From: Flavobacterium sp. Root901
GTDB taxonomy: Bacteria; Bacteroidota; Bacteroidia; Flavobacteriales; Flavobacteriaceae
Direction of reading: 5' to 3'
Length of the DNA stretch: 64,000 bases
Assembly (NCBI RefSeq): GCF_001429765.1
Contig: NZ_LMJB01000008.1
Location: forward strand, 312,835-376,834
The position numbers were made by a program, and so were the translations under genes. The notes under the pieces were generated by a model. That model saw nothing but the letters and a program-made list of their open reading frames with translations, did not search any database and was not told the DNA's origin. This document shows positions 1-7,618 of the stretch, one piece after another (within the stretch, counting starts at the first letter, position 1; the number at the start of each line of letters is the position of its first letter).

Positions 1-1747
1 CTTTAGAAAAAATCAAATCCAACCCGCCGGAAATCAAATGCGCAATTTCAGGACGTTTTTCTTTCAACTGATCCAGATGAACCAATACTTCCTGTAAAAG
101 CTGTTTTTCATCTGAATCTTTTAAAAGTTCCGCAATTTCAATAGATAAAAGCCAATCGTTTGAATGATTGTTTTTTAGGTTTTCAAAAATAGATTTCAGT
201 TCCATTTTAGAACCTTTATTTTTTCTAATATCTCTTACCGAAGCATATAAATTCTCCAATTCATCACGCTCTTCAGTATGTTTCGCTTTAATCGTTTTTG
301 TTGAAGGAACAATATTGATTAAATCGAAACTATTTACATCGGCAGGACCAGAAAATGCAGAAATTACTTTTTTACCAATCGCCATATCGTAATTTCCCCA
401 ATCAGGCTGAAACAAAACAGTTTCGCCATGCGTTACGGTACAATTTCTAAAACTAATTAAAATAATTTCTCCGTGTAAGTTTCGGGAACCCGTAATAATT
501 TCACCTTCAACAATAATATTGCCTTCAAATTCCAGTTTTACCGTTTCGTTTTCAACAATACTGTAAGCCTGTAAATCTTTTGGGCTCATATCTTCAATTG
601 CCAGATTAAAGCCTTTTAGTTTTCCAATTGGACTTCCAAATCCGTGTGGATGCGTTAAAGTTCCGTGACCTACTAATTCCTTTTCACGATATGATAAGGC
701 CGTTTTTCCGGTTGTCTGAATGTAAACCGGTTTTCCTTCTTCTTCAATAACATTGGTAAAAACTCCAGAAATTTGTAAACCTGTACTCAATTCAATTGTT
801 CCTAAAGCGTTTGACTGAATTAGTTTTTTAATTCCTGAAAGTCCTCCGGTACGAAGTGCCATTTTATTGGCAAATTCTTCCAGGACTAAACTTAAATAAG
901 AAAAAGTAGGCGTTACATAAAGCTGGGGCTGAAGCTGCGTAATATCAAAATTCTGATTCGCAGCAGAAATATCATAAGGAATCTTCTTTACATTATCTGT
1001 CATACACCAGGCACTTTCACCAATTGAAGAAAGTAATCCGGCACCATAAATTTTTGGATTTTCAACCGTTCCAATCAAGCCATATTCTACTGTCCACCAA
1101 TGCAGGTTTCGAATTTGCGCCATTTCAGACAATTCGCCCATATCATTTTGTAAATCGGCAACTGCTTTTTCGGCTTCATCGATTTTTTCCTGCGGAGTAT
1201 CTTCGGCTTCCTTCAAAATAGAAAGCAAACGAATCGCTTCATACATTTGATAATCTTTATGAGAAGAAATAGCTTTACAGCCAATTTCACCAAAACGTCT
1301 CAAATATTCTGCATATTCAGGATTGGCAATAATGGGAGCGTGGCCGGCACCTTCGTGAATAATATCCGGCGCAGGTGTGTATTCAATATGTTCTAATTGT
1401 CTAATATCTGATGCAATAACCAAAACGTTATAAGCCTGAAACTCCATAAAAGCATTTGGCGGAATAAATCCGTCAACGGCAACTGCAGCCCAGCCAATTT
1501 CGGTAAGGATTCGGTTCATTCCGTACATACTCGGAATAGAATCAATTTCGATTCCCGTTTTACGTAAACCTTCCAGATAAGAATGATGCGCCACTTTCGA
1601 AAGATAATCTACATTTTTGCGCATAACATATCGCCAGACAGCCTGATTAATCGGCGTATAATCGCTGTAATCCTGAGGTTTAATAAACTGTTTTAAGTGC
1701 TTTGGCAATCGTTCTAATAACGGATTTGTTTCTATAGATGCATTCAT
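1..1747 (-). CDS. Aromatic amino acid hydroxylase (phenylalanine 4-monooxygenase family), 3' end outside window
   Basis: Reads leftwards off the window edge, so at least 582 residues are present and the stop is missing. It is predicted to be an iron- and pterin-dependent hydroxylase converting phenylalanine to tyrosine. The signature PDIIHEGAGHAP supplies the two iron-binding histidines, and WWTVEYGLIG supplies the conserved glutamate. Start chosen at the ATG giving MNASIETNPLLERLPKHL; the ATG overlapping it in another frame hits a stop after three codons. The catalytic region fills roughly the first 300 residues. About 280 further residues follow, as in the long (about 585 residue) bacterial form rather than the compact 260-290 residue form. 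The function of that extension is unknown to me. Confidence 0.88.
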   Translation of the reverse strand, partial: MNASIETNPLLERLPKHLKQFIKPQDYSDYTPINQAVWRYVMRKNVDYLSKVAHHSYLEGLRKTGIEIDSIPSMYGMNRILTEIGWAAVAVDGFIPPNAFMEFQAYNVLVIASDIRQLEHIEYTPAPDIIHEGAGHAPIIANPEYAEYLRRFGEIGCKAISSHKDYQMYEAIRLLSILKEAEDTPQEKIDEAEKAVADLQNDMGELSEMAQIRNLHWWTVEYGLIGTVENPKIYGAGLLSSIGESAWCMTDNVKKIPYDISAANQNFDITQLQPQLYVTPTFSYLSLVLEEFANKMALRTGGLSGIKKLIQSNALGTIELSTGLQISGVFTNVIEEEGKPVYIQTTGKTALSYREKELVGHGTLTHPHGFGSPIGKLKGFNLAIEDMSPKDLQAYSIVENETVKLEFEGNIIVEGEIITGSRNLHGEIILISFRNCTVTHGETVLFQPDWGNYDMAIGKKVISAFSGPADVNSFDLINIVPSTKTIKAKHTEERDELENLYASVRDIRKNKGSKMELKSIFENLKNNHSNDWLLSIEIAELLKDSDEKQLLQEVLVHLDQLKEKRPEIAHLISGGLDLIFSK

Positions 1748-1884
1748 TTCGAAAACGTTGTAGATTAGAATGTAAAATTACGAATTTAGGTCGCTATTTT
1801 TTGCTGTTTCTAACAAAATTTTTATTCGAAAGTGATTTTTTTTGCGTTTTTATAGATTTTTCAGCTACTGAACAAAACCGGATT

Positions 1885-2331
1885 TTAGCAGTCATTATTT
1901 TCGTAATTGACCTTCTCCATGATTTTTTCGTAGTTTTCAAGTTCTTTTTTCGTCATAGATGCTTCTTTCAAATCTACAGGTAATTGCTTTTTAGCATCAG
2001 AACTTATCCATAAACCGGTATAAGTATTTCCGGTTTTCTTTAAAATTAAGACACCGCTAAAATCATGTTCAACTAAAACAAATTCATTTTCTTTCTTTTT
2101 ATTTTGAGTAATATTAAGCTGAATCCAGTTATTCGATTTATTGTAGCGATACATTGCGGTAAACATTAAATCGGCCGTGCATTGATTTTCTTCTGTTTTG
2201 ATGTAAACTGTAACAGGAATTTTTCCATCAACTGTTCCTTTGTATAAATTAGAAACAGGAGCTTGTGATTGTGCGTTTGAATGATTTAAAAAAGAGAAAC
2301 AGATTATAAAAAACAGAATTACTTTTTTCAT
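1885..2331 (-). CDS. Small secreted protein of unknown function
   Basis: 148 residues. The first 20 form a clear signal peptide (MKK, hydrophobic core, SNAQ at the cleavage site), so the mature product is exported. The rest is rich in beta-type segments (for example TVYIKTEEN, GVLILKKTGNTYTGLWISS), resembling small periplasmic beta-sandwich or lipocalin-like proteins, but I recognise no named family. The only cysteines in the mature part are one mid-chain and the last residue. It is probably transcribed alone, because a promoter-like TTG-N20-TAAATTTG lies about 53 bases upstream. Confidence 0.7.
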   Translation of the reverse strand: MKKVILFFIICFSFLNHSNAQSQAPVSNLYKGTVDGKIPVTVYIKTEENQCTADLMFTAMYRYNKSNNWIQLNITQNKKKENEFVLVEHDFSGVLILKKTGNTYTGLWISSDAKKQLPVDLKEASMTKKELENYEKIMEKVNYENNDC

Positions 2332-2383
2332 AAAATAAAATATTGATTGGATTTTGATTCGACTTTTTATGTTTTAAGCTAAT

Positions 2384-2414
2384 CAAATTTATCTAATTAG
2401 GAATAGTAATCCAA
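2384..2414 (-). promoter_or_regulatory. Bacteroidetes-type promoter upstream of the secreted protein
   Basis: On the minus strand a TTG is followed after 20 bases by TAAATTTG, matching the -33/-7 pattern (TTG, about 19 bases, TANNTTTG) used by the Bacteroidetes housekeeping sigma factor. The gene starts about 53 bases downstream. Confidence 0.5.
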
Positions 2415-2430
2415 TCAATCTCAAGATTAG

Positions 2431-2841
2431 TTACGATTTTCCGGATGAATTTCGCAATTCGTTTTCGGCATTTCTAAAATATTCAATTTTGTGGCTGAAC
2501 ATAAAAGCCATATTTGCGGCACGCATTTTAGCTTCTTCTGTAATAACTCCTGCAAACTGCGCATCGATTGTAGTATTAAAAATCTGAATCCAGCGGTCAA
2601 AATGAGTTTTATCTACAGGCAATTGTTTGTGCGGAGGAAATGGCGTTCCAGAATAAGCGCGAACATCAAATAAAATAGTCTGCCAAAAACCATACATTTT
2701 TTGCAAATGCGGCTCCCAGCGATCCTGTAGTTTATCATTGAAAACAGGACCAATTAGATCGTCTTTTCGAACATTATCATAAAAGCTGTTAACCATTTGT
2801 TTTATATCTTCTATAGTCGAAATATCTTTAAGCGTTTCCAT
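2431..2841 (-). CDS. Group III truncated hemoglobin
   Basis: 136 residues from the chosen start METLKDISTIED. It is predicted to be a small heme protein that binds oxygen or nitric oxide. Family marks are KMYGFWQTILF, the PFPPHKQLP segment with the probable heme-ligand histidine, and HFDRWIQIF. The open frame extends 17 codons further upstream, but a -7 type TATTTTTG (minus strand) lies inside that extension, so translation more likely begins at the internal ATG. No heme or nitric oxide gene sits next to it. Confidence 0.85.
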   Translation of the reverse strand: METLKDISTIEDIKQMVNSFYDNVRKDDLIGPVFNDKLQDRWEPHLQKMYGFWQTILFDVRAYSGTPFPPHKQLPVDKTHFDRWIQIFNTTIDAQFAGVITEEAKMRAANMAFMFSHKIEYFRNAENELRNSSGKS

Positions 2842-2863
2842 GTTTTGTAATAAAATTGAAATG

Positions 2864-2871
2864 CAAAAATA
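2864..2871 (-). promoter_or_regulatory. -7 promoter element for the globin gene
   Basis: Minus-strand TATTTTTG fits TANNTTTG and lies 22 bases before the chosen globin start. No good TTG was found at the expected distance. It supports the shorter start. Confidence 0.35.
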
Positions 2872-3222
2872 CGATATAACTTCAGGTTGCATCCATGATA
2901 TTTGTCATTTATGAAATAATTATAAGCTGCATTTTAGGATCAAAAAAGATAATTAAAGTCCTGATTTTTTAAATTTAGTAAATATTGAAATTTAAATGTA
3001 AGTTTTTTATGGTTTTAAATATTTTAAATAATTGATAATTAAATATTTGAAAAAAATAAAGATGTGTTTTTGTTAAGGTAATATTTACAAATGATGTGTA
3101 TTTGTAAAGTTGCAATTATAACGATTTCGTGAAAATTGATATATTTTTGAATCGTTTTAATAAAAATAATCATAATAAAATGAGAAAAATTTAACTATCA
3201 ACAAACCACAAAAACCACAAAA
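2872..3222. other. AT-rich intergenic region between divergent globin and GH30 genes
   Basis: Very AT-rich. A possible plus-strand -7 element (TATTTTTG at 3142-3149) could serve the glycosidase gene, but no matching TTG is seen at the right spacing. No open frame or stable hairpin was recognised. Confidence 0.5.
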
Positions 3223-5379
3223 ATGATGCACAAAACTACTCAAAAACCTACAAACCGGATTAAAGCTTTTATGACACAAGTCATTATTTTAATGCTTTTA
3301 TTTATTACCAAAACAAATGCACAGACGGTTACACCTTTTATAACATCGGGTGATCAGACGAGATTATTACAACAGCAGGCTACTGTAAGTTTCGGGACAA
3401 ATTCAGGAACAAATCCTTCTACAGTTACTGTAAATGCAGGAACAACTTACCAGACAATGGACGGCTTTGGCTATACTCTAACGGAAGGAAGTGCAGAAGT
3501 CATCAGCGGAATGGCAGCGACACAGCAAAACCAGTTACTCAATGATTTATATAATCCTAATACAGGATTAAACGCAAGTGTAATTCGTATTAGTATTGCA
3601 GCTTCAGATTTAAGCAATTCTTCGTATAGTTATAATGAAACTTCCGGAGATACAAATATGAACAATTTCAGTTTGAATGGACCGGATTTGACTTATTTAA
3701 TTCCGATTATTAAAAAAATTCAGCTGATAAATCCAAACATTAAAATATTAGCGACACCATGGTCAGCACCACGCTGGATGAAAACCAACGGATCGTGGGT
3801 TGGCGGAAGTCTGCAGACACAATATTACGCTGCTTACGCAAAATATTTTGTAAAATATATTGCAGCAATGCAGGCGCAGGGAATTCCAATTTGGGCGATT
3901 ACACCGCAAAACGAACCTGAAAATCCAAACAATGAACCAAGTATGCTGATGAATTCTACAGAGCAAAAGAATTTTATTAACCAGCAGCTTGGACCTCAAT
4001 TGGCTGCAGCGGGTTATGGCGGTGTCAAGATTATTGCTTTTGATCACAATTGTGACAATACAGCCTATCCAATTGATGTTTTAAATAACAGCAGTTATGT
4101 TGACGGAGCAGCCTTTCATTTGTATTTAGGAAATATCTCAGCGATGTCTACAGTTCGAAATTCAACTAATAAAAATGTTTATTTTACAGAACAATACACA
4201 GGTTCTGGCGGAAGCTTTGGAGGAGATTTTGGCTGGCACATGCAAAACGTTGTTATCGGAAGTACTAACAACTGGTCGAAAACTGTTTTAGAATGGAATG
4301 CAGCAAATAATTCAAGTTTAGGACCTCGTACTCCGGGTGGCTGCAATACTTGTCTGGGTGCTATTACGGTTAATAACAGTACAAGCTATACTAAAAATGT
4401 AGCCTATTATATTATTGGACAAATTTCAAAATACGTAAAACCCGGAGCAGTAAGAATTGGTTCTTCAAGCACAAGCGGCAGTATTTTGTCAGTTGGATTT
4501 AAAAACCCTGATGGATCGATTGCCCTTGTAATTTACAACTCAGGAGGATCAAATACTATAAAAGTGGTTTCAGGATCATCAGCATTTAATTATACGGTTC
4601 CGGGATCATCAGCAGTTACTTTTACGTGGGGAGCCGGGACACCACCTCCAACAGGCTTTCCCGGATATTATAATATCATTTCAAGAAACAGTAACAAAGG
4701 TCTGGATGTTGCCGATAATTCGACTACAAGCGGAGGAAGAATTCAGCAATATGATATTACCAACGGAGGAGGAAACAACCAACGCTGGAAATTTGTTTCA
4801 GACGGAGCTGGAAATTATTACATCATCGTAAAATCGACCGGAATGTATCTTGCAGTTGAAAACAACGGAACGGCAAATGGGCTGAAAGTTCAACAAAGAA
4901 CTTTTTCTAACTCTAATGAATTTAAATGGACTGTTGCCAGTCTTGGCGGCGGATATTATAAAATTACCAATGTAAATACGGGCAAATCTCTGGATGTTGA
5001 AAATGTGTCTACAGCAAATGGAGCTAATATTCAGGTTTGGGATTATACAGGCGGGCTGAATCAGCAATGGCAGTTTGTTCAGGTGGAATCGACAGCGAAA
5101 AGAGCTTTATCAATCAATCCGGAAGAAAATGAAAATATAGTGGATATGGCTATTTTTATTGATGAAGCGAGCGATAATTTAAAAATTGAAACCAGTCACG
5201 AAGGAAGTGCCGATGTGCAGATATTTAATATCAACGGCCAAAGCGTGTTGAAACGAAATGTAAATTTTGTAAAAGGAAATCTTTCTGAAATTGAAGTTTC
5301 AAGACTTCCAAAAGGAGTTTATATAGTGAGAGTAAGTGATAGCCAGGGTTCTTATTCTAAAAAAATATTGAAACAATAA
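3223..5379 (+). CDS. Secreted GH30 family glycoside hydrolase with ricin-type lectin domain and T9SS sorting domain
   Basis: 718 residues, exported by type IX secretion. Residues 1-34 are a signal peptide ending TNAQ. The GH30 barrel spans about 65-470: QTMDGFGYTLTEGSA at its start, TPQNEP with predicted acid/base E231, and FTEQY with predicted nucleophile E323. After a TPPPTG linker comes a ricin-B-like (CBM13 type) domain at about 481-621 with QRW/QQW repeats. A C-terminal type A sorting domain occupies about 645-718 (FNINGQSV, LPKGVYIVRV, KKILKQ). GH30 enzymes of this type cleave beta-glucosidic links; beta-1,6-glucan is my best guess, unproven. An alternative ATG lies one codon downstream. 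The gene stands alone, without SusC/SusD partners nearby. Confidence 0.88.
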   Translation: MMHKTTQKPTNRIKAFMTQVIILMLLFITKTNAQTVTPFITSGDQTRLLQQQATVSFGTNSGTNPSTVTVNAGTTYQTMDGFGYTLTEGSAEVISGMAATQQNQLLNDLYNPNTGLNASVIRISIAASDLSNSSYSYNETSGDTNMNNFSLNGPDLTYLIPIIKKIQLINPNIKILATPWSAPRWMKTNGSWVGGSLQTQYYAAYAKYFVKYIAAMQAQGIPIWAITPQNEPENPNNEPSMLMNSTEQKNFINQQLGPQLAAAGYGGVKIIAFDHNCDNTAYPIDVLNNSSYVDGAAFHLYLGNISAMSTVRNSTNKNVYFTEQYTGSGGSFGGDFGWHMQNVVIGSTNNWSKTVLEWNAANNSSLGPRTPGGCNTCLGAITVNNSTSYTKNVAYYIIGQISKYVKPGAVRIGSSSTSGSILSVGFKNPDGSIALVIYNSGGSNTIKVVSGSSAFNYTVPGSSAVTFTWGAGTPPPTGFPGYYNIISRNSNKGLDVADNSTTSGGRIQQYDITNGGGNNQRWKFVSDGAGNYYIIVKSTGMYLAVENNGTANGLKVQQRTFSNSNEFKWTVASLGGGYYKITNVNTGKSLDVENVSTANGANIQVWDYTGGLNQQWQFVQVESTAKRALSINPEENENIVDMAIFIDEASDNLKIETSHEGSADVQIFNINGQSVLKRNVNFVKGNLSEIEVSRLPKGVYIVRVSDSQGSYSKKILKQ

Positions 5380-5421
5380 TTACAAATCGAGAATTCAATT
5401 AGTAATTTTATATTGATGCTT

Positions 5422-5452
5422 AAAAGGCTGTCTAATTTTTAGGCAGCCTTTT
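5422..5452. terminator. Bidirectional terminator between GH30 and ilvA
   Basis: Inverted repeat AAAAGGCTGTCT / AGGCAGCCTTTT with a seven-base loop and T-rich flank. It sits between convergent genes and can serve both. Confidence 0.8.
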
Positions 5453-5456
5453 ATTT

Positions 5457-6701
5457 TTATCCAATTAATTGGGTAAACAAATCCTGATTGTCATTTAAAT
5501 ATTGAAATTCAAATCCGTATTGAGTCATTTTCATTTTAATAGGCAGAATATCTTTTTTCTTTTTCAACTCTAAACCCACAACGACAGAGCCAACTTCACG
5601 GCTGTTTTTCTTGGCAAACTGAAAATAAGTTATATCATCATCAGGTCCTAAAATATTATTTACAAACTCTTTTAATGCTCCGGGACGCTGCGGAAACTGA
5701 ATCATGAAATAATGCATTAAGCCTTCATAAAGTAAAGAACGTTCTTTAATTTCGGCCGTTCTTTCAATATCATTATTGCTTCCGCTGACAACACAGACAA
5801 CATTTTTGCCCTTAATTTTATCTTTATAAAAATCCAAAGCAGCTATTGTCAAAGCACCTGCGGGTTCAACAACCATGGCTTCTTCATTGTATAAACGCAA
5901 AATTGTCGTGCAGACTTTTCCTTCGGGAACCAGAATAATATCTTCCAGATTATAGCGGCAGATTTCAAAAGTTTTATCACCCACTTGTTTTACGGCCGCG
6001 CCATCAACAAATTTGTCGATTGTTTTTAATGCGGTATTTTTATTTTCTTCAATAGAAGTTTTCATCGAAGGTGCGCCTTTTGGCTCAACGCCGATAATTT
6101 TAGTATGCGGACTCAAATGTTTAAAAACTTCAGATAAACCAGAAGCAAGTCCGCCTCCGCCAATCGGAACAAAAACATAATCGATTGGTTCTTTAAAACT
6201 TTCGAGAATTTCTAAACCAACAGTTCCCTGTCCGGCAATAACTTTTTCGTCATCAAAAGGATGAATAAACGTTTTGTGATTTTTAATGGCATCGGCAGTT
6301 GCAGAGGCATAAGAGTCATCAAAAGTATCTCCTGTCAAAACAATTTCAACAAATGATTTTCCAAACAATTGTACTTGTTTTACTTTTTGTTTTGGAGTTG
6401 TTTTTGGCATATAAATTTTGCCTTTTATATGAAGTAAGCTGCAGGAATAAGCAACTCCTTGGGCATGATTTCCGGCACTGGCACAAATAATTCCGTTTGC
6501 TTTTTCTTTTTCGCTTAACGAAGAAATCTTATTATAAGCGCCTCTGATTTTATACGAACGGACAATTTGTAAATCTTCACGCTTTAATAAAATAGTCGAT
6601 TTAAATTCGTCTGAAAGATTTAAATTTTGGGTTAGAGAAGTAGCGGCAACTACATTTTCGAGCTGCTTTTTTGCGTTTAGTACTTCGTTAAATAAACTCA
6701 T
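5457..6701 (-). CDS. ilvA: Threonine ammonia-lyase (threonine dehydratase)
   Basis: 414 residues from MSLFNEVLNAKK. A PLP enzyme turning threonine into 2-oxobutanoate and ammonia, the first committed step of isoleucine synthesis. The PLP lysine is K51 in VRSYKIRGAYNK; the phosphate-binding glycine loop is PIGGGGLASG. An ACT-like regulatory segment begins near residue 330 (HYFMIQFPQRPGALKEF), so feedback control by isoleucine is likely. The frame runs nine codons further up (MAKNKKQNN), but the internal ATG fits the family start. No other ilv or leu gene is in the window. Upstream lie an isoleucine-rich leader frame and an attenuator hairpin, indicating isoleucine-responsive transcription. Confidence 0.93.
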   Translation of the reverse strand: MSLFNEVLNAKKQLENVVAATSLTQNLNLSDEFKSTILLKREDLQIVRSYKIRGAYNKISSLSEKEKANGIICASAGNHAQGVAYSCSLLHIKGKIYMPKTTPKQKVKQVQLFGKSFVEIVLTGDTFDDSYASATADAIKNHKTFIHPFDDEKVIAGQGTVGLEILESFKEPIDYVFVPIGGGGLASGLSEVFKHLSPHTKIIGVEPKGAPSMKTSIEENKNTALKTIDKFVDGAAVKQVGDKTFEICRYNLEDIILVPEGKVCTTILRLYNEEAMVVEPAGALTIAALDFYKDKIKGKNVVCVVSGSNNDIERTAEIKERSLLYEGLMHYFMIQFPQRPGALKEFVNNILGPDDDITYFQFAKKNSREVGSVVVGLELKKKKDILPIKMKMTQYGFEFQYLNDNQDLFTQLIG

Positions 6702-6807
6702 GTTGTTTTGTTTTTTATTTTTTGCCAAAGATTTAAAGGATTAAATTGATTTTAAATCTGTGAAATCTGCGACAAAAAATCTAATGTTTTTAAAATCTTT
6801 TTAAAAT

Positions 6808-6835
6808 AAAAAACCTCCCGGTGCGGGAGGTTTTT
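6808..6835 (-). terminator. Attenuator terminator hairpin upstream of ilvA
   Basis: On the minus strand a 12-base stem (AAAAACCTCCCG, loop CAC, CGGGAGGTTTTT) is followed by a T-rich stretch. It lies between the leader frame and ilvA, about 105 bases before the ilvA start. GAGGT just after the leader stop (6864-6868) can pair with ACCTC in the stem, giving a possible alternative structure. Confidence 0.8.
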
Positions 6836-6873
6836 ATAAATTATATTTTAATTATTTATATAACACCTCGCCA

Positions 6874-6933
6874 TCACTGCAGAATTGCAATAATGCTGAT
6901 AATAGCGATAATAATGTTATTAAAATTTTTCAT
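6874..6933 (-). CDS. Isoleucine-rich leader peptide (ilv attenuator)
   Basis: A 19-codon frame reading MKNFNNIIIAIISIIAILQ then TGA. Eight of 19 codons are isoleucine, with seven inside an eleven-codon stretch. It begins about 20 bases after a -7 element and is followed 38 bases later by a strong terminator hairpin, then ilvA. This is the layout of a translation-coupled attenuator: ribosome stalling at Ile codons when isoleucyl-tRNA is scarce would allow read-through into ilvA. The peptide itself need have no function. Not experimentally shown here. Confidence 0.8.
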   Translation of the reverse strand: MKNFNNIIIAIISIIAILQ

Positions 6934-6951
6934 TTTTAATCGATAGATTAA

Positions 6952-6959
6952 CAAATATA
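6952..6959 (-). promoter_or_regulatory. -7 promoter element for the ilv leader-ilvA transcript
   Basis: Minus-strand TATATTTG fits TANNTTTG. Transcription would start only about 13 bases before the leader ATG, as expected for an attenuator. No clear TTG is present at 19 bases. Confidence 0.45.
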
Positions 6960-7042
6960 ATTATTTTTTCTGAAGCAGTTAACAGCCGTATTTAAGTTTT
7001 ATAAAAAAAAATAAACTGAAAATTGTTAACCGGGGCTGAAAA

Positions 7043-7579
7043 TTATTTTTTGACTGGCGGATACTGCGCTAAAATTTTGTTTACAAACTCAGCGATCTTC
7101 TCATCTTTCTTATCTACGTTTTTGGTCAGTGTGCCTAGACCTTCGCCCTGCCAGATCATTTCTTTCTTTTTAGCATCAATCAAATCAATGTATAAAGTTC
7201 CTTCTGTAGAAGTAGAAACTGTAGTCTGACCGCCATACATCATATAAGGATTCCATCCCCATCCCCAGCCGTAACCCCATCCGGCACTAAATTGGTTAAC
7301 GTTTACTTGTTCTCTCGATTTGGTAAAAATGTTTACTAACAAATCCGGATTATCACTTTTTGTGAATCCTTTTGCCTGCATTTCATTATCAATAGCGTGA
7401 AGAATACGTCTTTTATCCAAATCAGAAATTTCAACCTTGTCAATTCCGGGCTTAAAGAAAGCGTAAGTTTTATAAGGCGCAAAATCGACATTCTTGTCGT
7501 AATCAGAATAAACAGTAATACTGCTGCAGGATGAAAGTATCAAAAGCAGAAAAATCGGAACTAACTTGAATGTTTTCAT
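7043..7579 (-). CDS. DUF4136 family lipoprotein
   Basis: 178 residues with a lipoprotein signal (hydrophobic stretch then LILSSC), so it is predicted to be anchored to a membrane. The mature part matches the DUF4136 pattern: DYDKNVDFAPYKTYAFF near the start, DPDL-type NPDLLVNIFTK in the middle, and GTLYIDLIDAKKKEMIWQGEG near the end. A Gly/Trp-rich segment (GWGYGWGWGWNPY) sits in the centre. Function is unknown; these proteins are common cell-envelope lipoproteins of Bacteroidetes. It ends close to the ilv regulatory region but is transcribed towards it without a clear own terminator. Confidence 0.85.
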   Translation of the reverse strand: MKTFKLVPIFLLLILSSCSSITVYSDYDKNVDFAPYKTYAFFKPGIDKVEISDLDKRRILHAIDNEMQAKGFTKSDNPDLLVNIFTKSREQVNVNQFSAGWGYGWGWGWNPYMMYGGQTTVSTSTEGTLYIDLIDAKKKEMIWQGEGLGTLTKNVDKKDEKIAEFVNKILAQYPPVKK

Positions 7580-7618
7580 AATTATTAGAAATTTAATGTT
7601 CTCTGTTTAGGAGTAACT

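Noticed and set aside
168..392. Plus-strand open frame of 74 codons
   Set aside because: Antisense to the aromatic amino acid hydroxylase gene, which has clear family motifs; the frame has no family-like sequence.
1738..1983. 81-codon plus-strand frame
   Set aside because: Spans the spacer and the end of the secreted-protein gene on the other strand; phenylalanine-rich product is typical of antisense AT-rich sequence.
6808..6835. Hairpin taken as a simple terminator of an upstream gene
   Set aside because: The only minus-strand gene upstream (DUF4136) ends about 200 bases earlier, and an Ile-rich leader frame lies in between; attenuator fits better.
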